Source: Acidobacteriaceae bacterium
GTDB taxonomy: Bacteria; Acidobacteriota; Terriglobia; Terriglobales; Acidobacteriaceae
Direction: 5' to 3'
Assembly: GCA_030041045.1 (NCBI GenBank)
Contig: JASHOQ010000040.1
Span: 1 to 54,951 of the forward strand
DNA length: 54,951 bases
Shown here: piece by piece, positions 27,043 to 35,318 of the stretch
Layout: each line of letters starts with the position of its first letter
Numbering within the stretch: position 1 is the stretch's first letter
The notes under the pieces: model-generated
The model's database searches: none
What the model saw: the letters and a program-made list of their open reading frames with translations, nothing else
What the model was told of the DNA's origin: nothing
Translations under genes and position numbers: made by a program

Positions 27043-28146
27043 TTACGCAGCGCTCGGCGCCAGCAGCCGCCTGGCTACCTGGATGTACAGCTCCACGGCT
27101 TCGAGCAACTCTTTTTTCGCCACCTTCTCGTGCGGCGTGTGCGCCACAAGAATGGAGCCGGGACCGAGCAGCAGCGGCTCGCCCCAGTTGCAAAGCTGGG
27201 GAATGTCGGTGGTGAATTTGGCGATGGTGGTGGGCAATCCGTCCACGGCTTTGAGGCGCACAAAGGGAATTTCCAGGGTGAAATCCACGTCGGCCAGTCC
27301 TTGTGCGGCTTCGAGGAGCGCGGCGCGGATGGGAGCCGAATCTGTGACCAGCCGCACCAGCACCTGCGCCTCGGCATGGTCGGCGATGACGTTGGGCGCG
27401 TGGCCACCGGCGATCTGCCCGATGTTGACCGTGGACGGGCCCACATCTTCAAGAACGGGAAGCGGGATGGCCAGCACGCGATGGAGCGCCTCAATGAGCT
27501 TGTGCACGGCGGACTCGCCCAGCTCGGGATAGGCCGAGTGCGCCATCTTGCCGTGGGCGCGAAACACCGCGCGCAGCGAGCCTTTGGAGGCAAGGGCGAG
27601 CTTGTTGTCAGTGGGCTCGCCATTGATGAGAAAACGGCTGCCTTTCGGGCTGAGGTTCGCGGCCTTGGCGCCGGCGGAGTCGCGCTCCTCGCCGGAAACG
27701 AACAAGAGGCCGATCCGGAATCCCTCCGTCCGCAGGAGTTCGGCGGCGGCAATCTGCGCGGCGATGATGCCCTTGGCGTCGCAGACGCCGCGCCCGTAGA
27801 GGAATTCCTCGTCCTCGCTGACGGGAATGTAGGGCGGAACGGTATCGATGTGGGTGGAAAAAACCAGCTCGGGTGTCTCAGCCGGCGCGCCCGCGTAGAC
27901 GTTCCAGCGCGGTCCGGAGGTCGCACTCTCGAGCGGCTGCGCCACCGGCGTTTTTTCCACAGCCCAGCCGCGCTCCTCCAGGAACCGGGCGAGAAAATCT
28001 GCAGCCGCGCCTTCGTGGTACGTGGTGGATTCAATGGCGCACAGCTTGCGCGTCAGTTCGATGGGATCAACAAACGCCGTAACGTCCTTAAGATGGGCGC
28101 GTGCCGCGCGCGCAGGGGGCCCGGATTCGTTCCCGGATACGTTCAT
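27043..28146 (-). CDS. M20-family metallopeptidase/deacylase (ArgE/DapE-like)
   Basis: A 367-residue zinc hydrolase. The metal ligands are visible: FSTHIDTVPP (His99, Asp101), GVCDAKG (Asp123), SGEERDS (Glu153, Glu154), and the later HSAYPELGESAVHKL marks the dimerisation domain. The nearest relatives are acetylornithine deacetylase and succinyl-diaminopimelate desuccinylase; GEPTDNKLALASKGSLR resembles ArgE more closely. Without arg or dap neighbours the substrate cannot be fixed. The start ATG has only a weak ribosome binding site. Confidence 0.88.
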   Translation of the reverse strand: MNVSGNESGPPARAARAHLKDVTAFVDPIELTRKLCAIESTTYHEGAAADFLARFLEERGWAVEKTPVAQPLESATSGPRWNVYAGAPAETPELVFSTHIDTVPPYIPVSEDEEFLYGRGVCDAKGIIAAQIAAAELLRTEGFRIGLLFVSGEERDSAGAKAANLSPKGSRFLINGEPTDNKLALASKGSLRAVFRAHGKMAHSAYPELGESAVHKLIEALHRVLAIPLPVLEDVGPSTVNIGQIAGGHAPNVIADHAEAQVLVRLVTDSAPIRAALLEAAQGLADVDFTLEIPFVRLKAVDGLPTTIAKFTTDIPQLCNWGEPLLLGPGSILVAHTPHEKVAKKELLEAVELYIQVARRLLAPSAA

Positions 28147-28188
28147 GGTGCAGCCAGAATAGCGCAGAGGGGATGTGTTCCATCGTGA

Positions 28189-28219
28189 TTACGTGCCGGT
28201 TACGTGTGCGGGTTACGCA
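28189..28219. promoter_or_regulatory. Three direct TTACG repeats in a divergent promoter region
   Basis: TTACGTG at 28189-28195 and 28200-28206 and TTACGCA at 28213-28219 are spaced 11 and 13 bp apart, about one helical turn. They lie between the M20 gene (minus) and the glycerate kinase gene (plus). Cooperative binding by a regulator is possible. Confidence 0.3.
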
Positions 28220-28378
28220 GCTTGATGCGCGCGTGGCGCCCACTGGTGCACGCGGCAAAAATGGGCGTAAAATCGATTGAGCAATGACCCCCGATCGCGC
28301 ACGCATAGATAAACCCTCCTCAGCCGAAGGTCGAATTCCCAAGCCAGCGCATCCCGGGTGCGGAAAGGTCCAAGTGGC

Positions 28379-29857
28379 ATGACCGTGGCCAGCGATTCCA
28401 GCCTGGAAGCTTTGCACGGAACGGCGAGCGACATTTTTACCGGAGCGCTTGCGGCCTGCAACGTTGCTTCGGCCTTTGACCGCCGCATGCGCTTTTCAGG
28501 GCAAGTGCTCCAGCGTCTGCTGCCCGACGGCAGTGGTCCGGCCACGATCGACCTGGCGTGCTATAAGCGCATCTTCGTCATTGCCCTGGGCAAGGCCGCC
28601 GTTCCCATGCTCGAGGTGCTGCTCGATCGCATGAAGCGGCGCAAGGGACTGCGCGGCGTCTGCTGCAGCAACCAGATTCCCCGCGTGCGCAACTGGCGCT
28701 TCCGCTACTTCGAGGGCGGGCATCCGCTGCCCAACGAAGAAACCTTTGCGGCGGCCCGCGCCGCGCTGGCCCTGCTGCGCCGCGCGAGAAAAGACACGCT
28801 GGTCTTCTTCCTCATCTCCGGCGGCGGCTCGGCCATGTTCGATCTGCCTCTCGACCCCGAGATCACGCTCGAAGACACGGTGGCCTTTCACCGGATTCTC
28901 ATCGGCAGCGGCGCGCCCATCAACGAGATCAACACTCTGCGCAAGCATTTCTCCGCGGTCAAAGGCGGACGCCTGGCCCTGGCCGCGCCGGAAGCAACCA
29001 AGATCAGCCTGCTCCTGCCCGACGTGCCCCTGCGCACGCTCGATGCGCTTTCCTCCGGGCCCACGTCGCCCGACCACTCCACCGTGGCCGAGGTGCGCGA
29101 GCTGCTTGCGAAATACGAGCTGCCGGAAAAATTTCCGCCCGCGGTGCGCGCCTTCTTCGAACGTAACGATCTGCCCGAGTCGCCGGGCAACAAAGGCTGG
29201 CGCCCGCCCTTCCTGCCTAAGTTGCCGCCCAGGCTGCCGGCCAAGCTTCCATGGGCCGATGCGGTTCTGGCCCGGCGCGCCACGGCCGCAGCCGCCATGC
29301 ACGGCGAAGAGGCGGCCTTTCGCGATTCCATCTTCGAGATTCTGCTCTCCAGCCACGACCTGGTGGAGAACGCCCGCGCGCTCGCGGTAAAGGCCGGCTA
29401 CCATGCGGTGGTCGACAACAGTTGCGACGACTGGGACTACGCCGACGCCGCGCGGTACCTGCTGGAGCGCTTTCACGCCCTGCGCGCGGTGCACGAGCGC
29501 CTGTGCCTCATCTCTGTGGGCGAGGTGACTGTGACGCTGAATCGCAATCCCGGCGCCGGCGGCCGCAACCAGCAGTTTGCGCTGGCCTGCGCGCTGGAGC
29601 TCGAAAAATATTCCGGCGCGCACCTTACGGTGCTCAGCGCCGGCTCCGACGGCATTGACGGCAACACGCAATCGGCGGGCGCCATTGCCGACCCCACCAC
29701 CGCGGCCCGCGCCCACGCTTTCGGCTACGATCCTGCCCAGTCGCTCGCCGCCTTCAACGCCTGCCCGCTGTTCACGGCGCTCGGCGACTCGGTCGTCACC
29801 GGGGCAACGGGACAGAACCTGCGCGACCTGCGCCTGCTCATCGCGGAAAGGCCCTAG
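28379..29857 (+). CDS. Glycerate 2-kinase (MOFRL/TtuD type)
   Basis: A 492-residue kinase of the DUF4147-MOFRL family that phosphorylates D-glycerate at C2. Motifs: VIALGKAAVPM, the glycine-rich FLISGGGSAMFDLPLD, NEINTLRKHFSAVKGGRLA and the MOFRL end SVGEVTVTLNRNPGAGGRNQQFALA, then SAGSDGIDGNTQSAGAIAD. ATG 28379 begins MTVASDSSLEALH; a GTG at 28358 is in frame. A LacI regulator follows 114 nt downstream on the same strand, consistent with sugar or glycerate use control. Confidence 0.92.
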   Translation: MTVASDSSLEALHGTASDIFTGALAACNVASAFDRRMRFSGQVLQRLLPDGSGPATIDLACYKRIFVIALGKAAVPMLEVLLDRMKRRKGLRGVCCSNQIPRVRNWRFRYFEGGHPLPNEETFAAARAALALLRRARKDTLVFFLISGGGSAMFDLPLDPEITLEDTVAFHRILIGSGAPINEINTLRKHFSAVKGGRLALAAPEATKISLLLPDVPLRTLDALSSGPTSPDHSTVAEVRELLAKYELPEKFPPAVRAFFERNDLPESPGNKGWRPPFLPKLPPRLPAKLPWADAVLARRATAAAAMHGEEAAFRDSIFEILLSSHDLVENARALAVKAGYHAVVDNSCDDWDYADAARYLLERFHALRAVHERLCLISVGEVTVTLNRNPGAGGRNQQFALACALELEKYSGAHLTVLSAGSDGIDGNTQSAGAIADPTTAARAHAFGYDPAQSLAAFNACPLFTALGDSVVTGATGQNLRDLRLLIAERP

Positions 29858-29971
29858 CGCGTTCATTGGCGCCGGCGCGGGCGGGAAAAACCCTCCGCGC
29901 TTCCACAGCCCGGTGCGCGCAAGTCGCATTTACTCCCGTCGATCCGCGCCGTTCTGGATTAGGATTGGTTC

Positions 29972-31024
29972 GTGCCTCGCAAAGCAAGCCGCAAGACCGC
30001 CGGAAAAATGCCCGACATCCGCACCGTGGCCTCCCTGGCCAAAGTGTCCATCGCCACCGTCTCGCGCACCATCAATGGCTCGCCGCTGGTGAGCGAGCGG
30101 CTCTCCAAGCGCGTCTGGCAGGCCATCCGGCAGCTCAACTACTTTCCCAATACGCATGCGCGCACGCTGGTTTCCGGGCGCAGCCGGCTGCTGGGCATCA
30201 TTGTCGAGAACATCACCAACCCGTTTTTCCCCGAGCTGGTGCAGAGCTTCGAGGAGATTGCCGTGCGCAACGGCTACGAGATTCTGGTGAGCTCATCGAA
30301 CAGCGACCCGGCGGTGCTCACCAACTGCGTGCGCCGCATGCTGGAGCGCAAGGTGGACGGCGTGGCGGTGATGACCTTTGGCGAAGAGGAATCTGTGCTC
30401 GACCAGCTGGTGCACCGCAATGTGCCCATCGTGCTGGCGGAGTTCCGTCTCGACGATCCCAAGGCGAGCACCATCCTGCTCGATTACCTCAGCGGCATCC
30501 GCGCCGCGGTTCATCATCTGCAGGCGCTCGGCCATCGCAGCATTGCCTTTCTTGCCGGCCCGCATCATCTGCACTCGGCGATCACGCGCGAAAACGATTT
30601 CCGCGCAGCCATGCAATCGGCCGGGCTCGGGGTGCAGAAGAAATGGATCATCGAGTGCGACCACACGCTCAAAGGCGGCATGTCCGGCTTTGCGCAGTTG
30701 CAAAAGCTGGCTGCGCGGCCCACGGCCATCGTCTGCTCCAACGACATGACCGCCATCGGCGTGCTGCGCGCGGCTTACATGGACGGGCTGCGCGTGCCTC
30801 AGGATCTCTCCGTCATCGGCCTCGACGACATCGACTTCGCCGAGTACACGCTGCCGCCGCTCAGCTCCATCCGTCTCTCCCGCGTCGATCTCGCCCGCGC
30901 CGCCTTCGAGGCGCTGCGCGCGCAGATTGAAGACCCAGCCAATCCCCGTATGCCGCGCGAATTTCTGGTCACCACCAGCCTGGTGGAGCGCGGGTCAACA
31001 TCCAGACCGCCCGCCGGCGGATAG
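29972..31024 (+). CDS. LacI-family transcriptional regulator
   Basis: A 350-residue repressor. The helix-turn-helix is at residues 14-36 (IRTVASLAKVSIATVSRTIN), followed by the hinge QAIRQLNYFPNTHARTLVSGRSRLLGIIV. The periplasmic-binding-protein-like core carries SIAFLAGP, CSNDMTAIGVLRAAYMDGLRVP and SVIGLDDIDFAEY, all usual. A GTG start at 29972 is preceded by a weak AGG; ATG 30008 (MPDIRTVAS) is an alternative. Context (glycerate 2-kinase) suggests control of glycerate or a related sugar acid; the effector is unknown. Confidence 0.9.
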   Translation: MPRKASRKTAGKMPDIRTVASLAKVSIATVSRTINGSPLVSERLSKRVWQAIRQLNYFPNTHARTLVSGRSRLLGIIVENITNPFFPELVQSFEEIAVRNGYEILVSSSNSDPAVLTNCVRRMLERKVDGVAVMTFGEEESVLDQLVHRNVPIVLAEFRLDDPKASTILLDYLSGIRAAVHHLQALGHRSIAFLAGPHHLHSAITRENDFRAAMQSAGLGVQKKWIIECDHTLKGGMSGFAQLQKLAARPTAIVCSNDMTAIGVLRAAYMDGLRVPQDLSVIGLDDIDFAEYTLPPLSSIRLSRVDLARAAFEALRAQIEDPANPRMPREFLVTTSLVERGSTSRPPAGG

Positions 31025-31191
31025 TTCCAAGCCGCCGTCCGTATAGTGGCTCGAGCCGCTAGCGAGCGGGCAGGAAAAGGACGCTTGTACCCGGGCAGTC
31101 ACGGCTTCTGTTTAATTCGGTCAGAATTGAAACGAAACTTGCCGAGGATGGCGACGCAGCGATTTTGGCTCGACGAGATGGAAAAACACGG

Positions 31192-31233
31192 ATGCCCGGC
31201 GTCCTCCCGCCCCCGCGAGAGACCACCGGGCAT
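31192..31233 (+). other. 8-bp inverted repeat with a 26-nt loop
   Basis: ATGCCCGG (31192-31199) pairs with CCGGGCAT (31226-31233) in the 260-bp convergent spacer after the LacI gene. There is no T tract, so it is not a standard terminator. Confidence 0.3.
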
Positions 31234-31265
31234 TCTATCCGTGCCGCTTGCCGTTAGCGCTCGTT

Positions 31266-31283
31266 AAAAAACTCCGCTCGCGG
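31266..31283 (-). terminator. Weak terminator-like site after the small secreted protein gene
   Basis: On the minus strand, one nucleotide after the stop codon, CCGCGAGCGG (short stem) is followed by GTTTTTT. The stem is only four pairs, so confidence is low. Confidence 0.3.
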
Positions 31284-31284
31284 A

Positions 31285-31674
31285 TTACCGCGTGTGCCCG
31301 CGCCCGTCGCGCATTTCGTTGCCGCGAAAGTTCGGCATGCGGTCCAGGCGGTTTTGCGGCAGAGGGTGATCGCCGCGCTGCGGAAACGCGCCGTTATACC
31401 CATGCCGCGGATCGAGGTGGTTGTCGACGTGACCGTAGAAGTGTTCCGCGCCGTGATACCACGGCCCCGCGCCGACGAACACGCCGCCCACAAACCATTC
31501 CGGCCCATAGTAGCCGTAAGGAGCGCAGGCATAAGGCGGATAGTCATAGTAGCCGTAGGGACAAACCGGCGGCGCGCCCACGGTGACGGCCACCTGCGCC
31601 TGCGCTCTGGGCGCCGTGGCGGCCAGGCAGAGAACGGCGGCAACTGCCATAGCCGGCCAACCAAGCTTTCGCAT
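31285..31674 (-). CDS. Small secreted Tyr/Gly/Pro-rich protein, unknown
   Basis: A 129-residue protein with a clear signal peptide (MRKLGWPAMAVAAVLCLAATAPRAQAQ). The mature part is rich in Tyr, Gly, Pro and His (CPYGYYDYPPYACAPYGYYGPEWFVGG) and ends with polar RGNEMRDGRGHTR. Such proteins are frequent in soil Acidobacteria as I recall; none has a known role. The two cysteines could form a disulfide after export. It is a single gene convergent with the LacI regulator. Confidence 0.7.
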   Translation of the reverse strand: MRKLGWPAMAVAAVLCLAATAPRAQAQVAVTVGAPPVCPYGYYDYPPYACAPYGYYGPEWFVGGVFVGAGPWYHGAEHFYGHVDNHLDPRHGYNGAFPQRGDHPLPQNRLDRMPNFRGNEMRDGRGHTR

Positions 31675-32028
31675 CGAACCTCACCTCTTCCTTACTCCGA
31701 GCCGATGTTGGGGAAGGCTTCTTCTGCTCCGGTTAATGAACGCGAAGGCCACGCGCAGTGAGATGTGCGTGGATGGGGAAAGGATGCCGCCTGCATGCGG
31801 TCCCGCGCACGCCTTGTTCCCATGGCGTCAAACTGCGCCTTGCGGGACGACAGGGCGCGCCATCCGGGAACGACGCGCGCGAGCGGGCCCGCACCCAAAA
31901 TCCGGAGGGCGAGGCTCTATGGAATGAGACTCGATGGAATGAGTCTGAACGAAGGAGACCGATCGAAGGCTCCGGAGGGAAAGGGAGCCCCGAGGCGCCC
32001 GCAAATGTGCGTGGTTACGCTTCTGCGA
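31675..32028. other. 354-bp spacer with an imperfect direct repeat
   Basis: No convincing gene. TGGAATGAGACT (31920-31931) and TGGAATGAGTCT (31935-31946) form a 15-bp-period direct repeat with one mismatch. The promoter of the small secreted protein (minus) should lie near 31680-31760. Confidence 0.45.
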
Positions 32029-32811
32029 TTACGCGTCCGCTGCGGCGTCGCGCGAAACCCACCACAGCACCTGGCCGAAGATCTTCCACTTTGAGGCGTT
32101 GCTTACGTCGATGGGCGGGTATTTGTGATTGGCTGACACCAGAATCTCAGTTCCGGCGATTCTCTGGAAGCGCGCCACCTTGAATCCCAGATCGCGATGG
32201 CTGACGACCGCGATCCGCTGGTGCAGCTGCTCGCGATTTTTTGAGGCTGTATCGACAAACAGAATCGAACCCGGCGGAATCACGGGCTGCATGGAGTCGC
32301 CGTGCAGGTGAATGGCGATCATGTTCTCAGGATCGGGGCACCAGGCCAGTGGCGCCAGCAAAATGCCCAGCACCCTTACTTCAGACATGCTCACGTTTTC
32401 GCGCGGAGGAACGCGATCACCGTAGGCGGTTACGTTGAGCTCCGGGATGGCCACGGCGGCCGCGTTGCCCTTGCCGGCCAGGACGCCGGAGATTTTGCGT
32501 CCGGCCACCAGCTTGAACTCGCGCAGGCTTACGCGCAACGAGGAGATGGCGCGATGAAAACTGGCATCGAGCAGCGCGGAGTCGAGGCCGGCGCGCTCCC
32601 AGAAATAAATGCCGTCCGGGGGCTGCGCCAGATTGCCCAGCGCGATGTAACTTTCCGCGGTCGGTTCGTGCCATCCCTTGATCCAGCGAGAGACCGTTGG
32701 AGGGGAAACGCCGAGGCGTTCGGCTAACCCGGCCTGGCTCAATTTCAGATCGGCTTGCAGCCGGCGGATTCGGTCAGCCCAATCGGCCGCATTCGCTTTC
32801 AAAGCCGCCAT
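32029..32811 (-). CDS. XRE/S24 LexA-like self-cleaving-type repressor
   Basis: A 260-residue regulator. The N-terminus is an XRE helix-turn-helix (ADLKLSQAGLAERLGVSPPTVSRWIKG, residues 20-45). The C-terminus is a peptidase S24 domain with the catalytic Ser173 in HLHGDSMQPVIPPGS and Lys211 in GFKVARFQ. LexA/CI-type repressors use this Ser/Lys pair for RecA-stimulated autocleavage; no clear Ala-Gly cleavage site is certain, though SGVLAGKG near residue 110 is a candidate. ATG 32811 has AAGGTG 5 nt upstream. There are no phage genes beside it, so it is a stand-alone stress regulator or a phage relic. Confidence 0.85.
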   Translation of the reverse strand: MAALKANAADWADRIRRLQADLKLSQAGLAERLGVSPPTVSRWIKGWHEPTAESYIALGNLAQPPDGIYFWERAGLDSALLDASFHRAISSLRVSLREFKLVAGRKISGVLAGKGNAAAVAIPELNVTAYGDRVPPRENVSMSEVRVLGILLAPLAWCPDPENMIAIHLHGDSMQPVIPPGSILFVDTASKNREQLHQRIAVVSHRDLGFKVARFQRIAGTEILVSANHKYPPIDVSNASKWKIFGQVLWWVSRDAAADA

Positions 32812-32864
32812 GCATTCACCTTGCCCATGGACCGCTTCCGCGCACCCTTCTTTCACTTATGGAA

Positions 32865-32878
32865 TTGCGTCAATGCAA
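32865..32878. promoter_or_regulatory. Inverted repeat TTGC/GCAA, possible autoregulatory operator
   Basis: TTGC (32865-32868) and GCAA (32875-32878) are 6 bp apart, 54-67 bp upstream of the S24 regulator start, a usual place for self-control. The arms are only 4 bp. Confidence 0.25.
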
Positions 32879-33071
32879 GGAAAGATTTAGCCGTCGCCGC
32901 AGGTATACTAGCAGGAACCTTGGCGCATCGTAAGTGCAGGCGCCGGGAGCATTTCCCCGCAAATCAACGACCAGAGTTTCCTGGAGAGGCCGATGGGATG
33001 AGAGTTTTGCCCGTTTGCCGGGGAAATGGTGCGAAGATTGCGCGACGGCTCTGGTTTTTTCCGGATTTGCT

Positions 33072-33097
33072 GATTGACCGGATCGATTGACCGGATC
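33072..33097. repeat. Perfect 2 x 13-bp tandem repeat
   Basis: GATTGACCGGATC occurs twice in direct succession (33072-33084 and 33085-33097) upstream of the response regulator. It may be a binding site or a slippage product. Confidence 0.6.
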
Positions 33098-33291
33098 AAT
33101 GATCGGCTCCTCCGCAGGTTGCGTACGAGCACGGGCAGGAGCAGAATCGCTAGAACGGCTGAGCTCTGAAGGCTCGACCGGAGATGGGAACCCGACGCGC
33201 ATCTAAGGGTCCATTGCCCGTATCGTAACTCCGGTCGAATGCGCCGGAACGAATACAGAAATAAAATTCCGTGCTTCGGGCAGGAACAGCC

Positions 33292-33747
33292 GTGAAGCGC
33301 ATACGGATGGATAAGGAAATCGATTTCCCCCGGATTATGCCCGCAACATCAGGAGGCCGCAGGATTCTGATTCTCGATGACGAAGCCAGCGTTGCCGAAA
33401 CGCTGGAGATGATTTTTCGCGGCTCCGGCTACGAAGTGCGCGTGGCCTATTCCGCGGAGCAGGCCATCGAGACCATCGCCACATGGCAGCCCGACCTGGC
33501 CATTGTGGACGTCATGTTGCCGCGCATGAACGGCATCGAATTCGGCACCGTGCTGAAAGCGAATTATCCGGCCTGCCACATCCTGCTCATGTCCGGTCAT
33601 CCGGGCACGGCCGAGCTGCTGGAGCTGGCGCGCGAGCGGGGCCAGAACTTCGAGATCCTGGCCAAGCCGCTGCACCCCGCACTCATCCTCGACATCGTGG
33701 CCCACCTGCTGCCCATGAACAAGGGCGGCGGCGGCGCGCAGGCCTGA
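33292..33747 (+). CDS. Single-domain response regulator (CheY-like)
   Basis: A 151-residue receiver with an acidic pocket Asp29-Asp30 (LILDDEAS), phospho-acceptor Asp73 (AIVDVMLPRMNG), switch Ser101 (LLMSGHPG) and conserved Lys125 (ILAKPLHP). There is no output domain, so it probably signals by protein contact. GTG 33292 has AGGAA 5 nt upstream; ATG 33307 is an alternative. No histidine kinase gene is near. Confidence 0.88.
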   Translation: MKRIRMDKEIDFPRIMPATSGGRRILILDDEASVAETLEMIFRGSGYEVRVAYSAEQAIETIATWQPDLAIVDVMLPRMNGIEFGTVLKANYPACHILLMSGHPGTAELLELARERGQNFEILAKPLHPALILDIVAHLLPMNKGGGGAQA

Positions 33748-33870
33748 CGCCGCGCCCCGCACGCGAGCGGGACTGACTCTTCAGCCCTCGGAGGGAGCAG
33801 GGGCCTTCAGGTCCCTGACCCTGCGCAAGAACCCATCGGGTCTTCAGGCCCGGACGTACTCACCGCCGCA

Positions 33871-34560
33871 TCACTGGCTGGGCAGCAGCTGCTTCAATTC
33901 GTCGGCCGTCTTCTGGAACGCGTCCGAGTCGGCTTCAGCGTTGTAATGCTGGCCGTCGCGCACAAAGTCGTGCTCGGCCTTGGGGTAGGTATAAAGCTCG
34001 AAGGGCTTGCCTGCGGCCTTGGCGGCGGCAGCAATGGCGCGCGCATTGTCGGCGGTGCAGCAGTTGTCGCGGTAGTGGTCCTTTTCCCCGGCAAACATGA
34101 GCACCGGCATCTGCAAGCGATCCACAAAGCCGGGCACATTTTTGATGAAGGAAGTCGCGGGGTACCACACGATCACTCCGGTCACCAGGTCAGGCCACTG
34201 CGTGGCGTAATAGAGAGATTCGCCGCCGCCGGCGGAAAAGCCCACCAGGGCCACCTTGCCCGGGAGCGCGTGCGGCATCCCCTGCGCCTGCAGAATGGCC
34301 GAGTGCACCGCTTCGCCGTGGGTGTGCTCCATGGCGCTGCCGTCAAAGAGCACCGCGTCGTAGCCCAGCGCGGCGATATCCTGCGCCACCTTGGCATAGT
34401 GCGACGGGCCGGAGAGGCCGCTGGCCACGACCACCACGCGGCCCTTGCCCTGCGGCGGCGGAAACTCCTGCTGCGCGCAAACAACGCTGGAGGCGGAAAC
34501 GCACGCGGCCAGCGCGGCGGCTCCGGCCAGCACGGGGAAAAATCTGCGGAGGGAAATCAT
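33871..34560 (-). CDS. Secreted alpha/beta hydrolase (dienelactone-hydrolase-like)
   Basis: A 229-residue protein with a signal peptide (RRFFPVLAGAAALAACVSASSVVCAQ). The nucleophile elbow is GFSAGGG with Ser109, the acid is probably in FAGEKDHYRD and the His in KAEHDFVRDG, the order expected for the fold. The hydrolysed substrate is unknown. ATG 34560 has GGAGAG upstream; the frame extends to 34587. It is convergent with the response regulator. Confidence 0.82.
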   Translation of the reverse strand: MISLRRFFPVLAGAAALAACVSASSVVCAQQEFPPPQGKGRVVVVASGLSGPSHYAKVAQDIAALGYDAVLFDGSAMEHTHGEAVHSAILQAQGMPHALPGKVALVGFSAGGGESLYYATQWPDLVTGVIVWYPATSFIKNVPGFVDRLQMPVLMFAGEKDHYRDNCCTADNARAIAAAAKAAGKPFELYTYPKAEHDFVRDGQHYNAEADSDAFQKTADELKQLLPSQ

Positions 34561-34714
34561 GGCATTGCTCTCCTTCAACGGGTTCAACGGGGATATCTTC
34601 GATTCGGGAAATCGCCTTGCGGGGGTGTGGCGATTATCTTACCCGGAGGGCCGCGGATTTGGCATTAATTTCTCAGCGCCCGCTCGCGTCTGGAAATACC
34701 GTCCGGTCTCAGGA

Positions 34715-34743
34715 TTGCACTGTAGTTCGATTGTGACTACAAT
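34715..34743 (+). promoter_or_regulatory. Promoter of the toxin-antitoxin operon with overlapping operator
   Basis: TTGCAC (34715-34720) and TACAAT (34738-34743) are spaced by 17 bp, a close sigma-70-type match. TGTAGT (34721-34726) and ACTACA (34736-34741) form an inverted repeat in the spacer overlapping the -10 box, where antitoxin binding would block polymerase. The TTG start codon is 35 bp downstream. Confidence 0.72.
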
Positions 34744-34778
34744 GAATCAGGTCAGAAAGACGGCCCAAAGGAGGGAAA

Positions 34779-35042
34779 TTGGCAACGGATACCTACGTTC
34801 GCGCACGCATTGACTCAGCTACCAAAGAACGCGCCGCCGATGCCCTCGCAGCAATGGGCCTGTCGATCTCCGACGCCATCCGGCTGCTCATGTTGCGCGT
34901 GGCCGACGAGCAAAAGCTGCCGTTCGAAGTGCGGGTCCCGAACGCCACCACGCGTAAGGCGATCGCCGAGCTCGAGTCCGGCAAGGGCAAGCGATTCCGC
35001 AGCGTGAAGGCGCTGATGAACGATCTGCATGCGAGCCGTTGA
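34779..35042 (+). CDS. RelB/DinJ-family antitoxin
   Basis: An 87-residue antitoxin. The N-terminal half is a ribbon-helix-helix DNA-binding motif (TYVRARIDSATKERAADALAAMGLSISDAIRLLMLRV), which should bind the upstream inverted repeat. The C-terminal half (VPNATTRKAIAELESGKGKRFRSVKALMNDLH) matches DinJ and wraps the toxin. It starts at TTG with GGAGG 5 nt upstream. It overlaps the toxin gene by 14 nt, typical of such operons. Confidence 0.9.
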   Translation: MATDTYVRARIDSATKERAADALAAMGLSISDAIRLLMLRVADEQKLPFEVRVPNATTRKAIAELESGKGKRFRSVKALMNDLHASR

Positions 35043-35310
35043 GCGCTCCTCCCCGTTCAGGCGCGATTACACGCGCGAGACAAGGGGCCGGCACCGAGCC
35101 GCACTGGATGACGATCTCGTCCCAATTCCGGCGGCGCTTACGAACGACCAGCCGCTGGAGGCCCGGCATCGCGACCATGATTTAAGCGGAGACTGGAGCG
35201 GGTATCGCGAGTGCCACGTCAAGCCCGACCTGTTGCTTATCTATAGAAAGCTCAACAAAGACACGCTGCGGCTTGCCCGTCTTGGCTCGCACAGCGAGCT
35301 GTTTGGGTGA
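35029..35310 (+). CDS. YafQ-family ribosome-dependent mRNA endonuclease toxin
   Basis: A 93-residue RelE-fold toxin that cleaves mRNA on the ribosome. Residues aligned with E. coli YafQ are visible: His50 (RDHDLSGDW), His63 and Asp67 (CHVKPDLLLIY), His88 and Phe92 (GSHSELFG). The Trp after Asp67 in E. coli is Leu68 here, which could change activity. The gene starts inside the antitoxin gene and ends the operon. The next gene, recN, is convergent. Confidence 0.9.
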   Translation: MRAVERSSPFRRDYTRETRGRHRAALDDDLVPIPAALTNDQPLEARHRDHDLSGDWSGYRECHVKPDLLLIYRKLNKDTLRLARLGSHSELFG

Positions 35311-35318
35311 ATCGCGCC

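Larger units (their letters stand above)
32812..33291. other. 480-bp divergent spacer between the S24 regulator and a response regulator
   Basis: Holds both promoters, the TTGC/GCAA repeat and a perfect 13-bp tandem repeat at 33072-33097. No gene was recognised. Confidence 0.5.

Noticed and set aside
28496..29929. Minus-strand frame opposite the glycerate kinase gene
   Set aside because: Composition typical of an antisense frame; the plus-strand gene has all family motifs.
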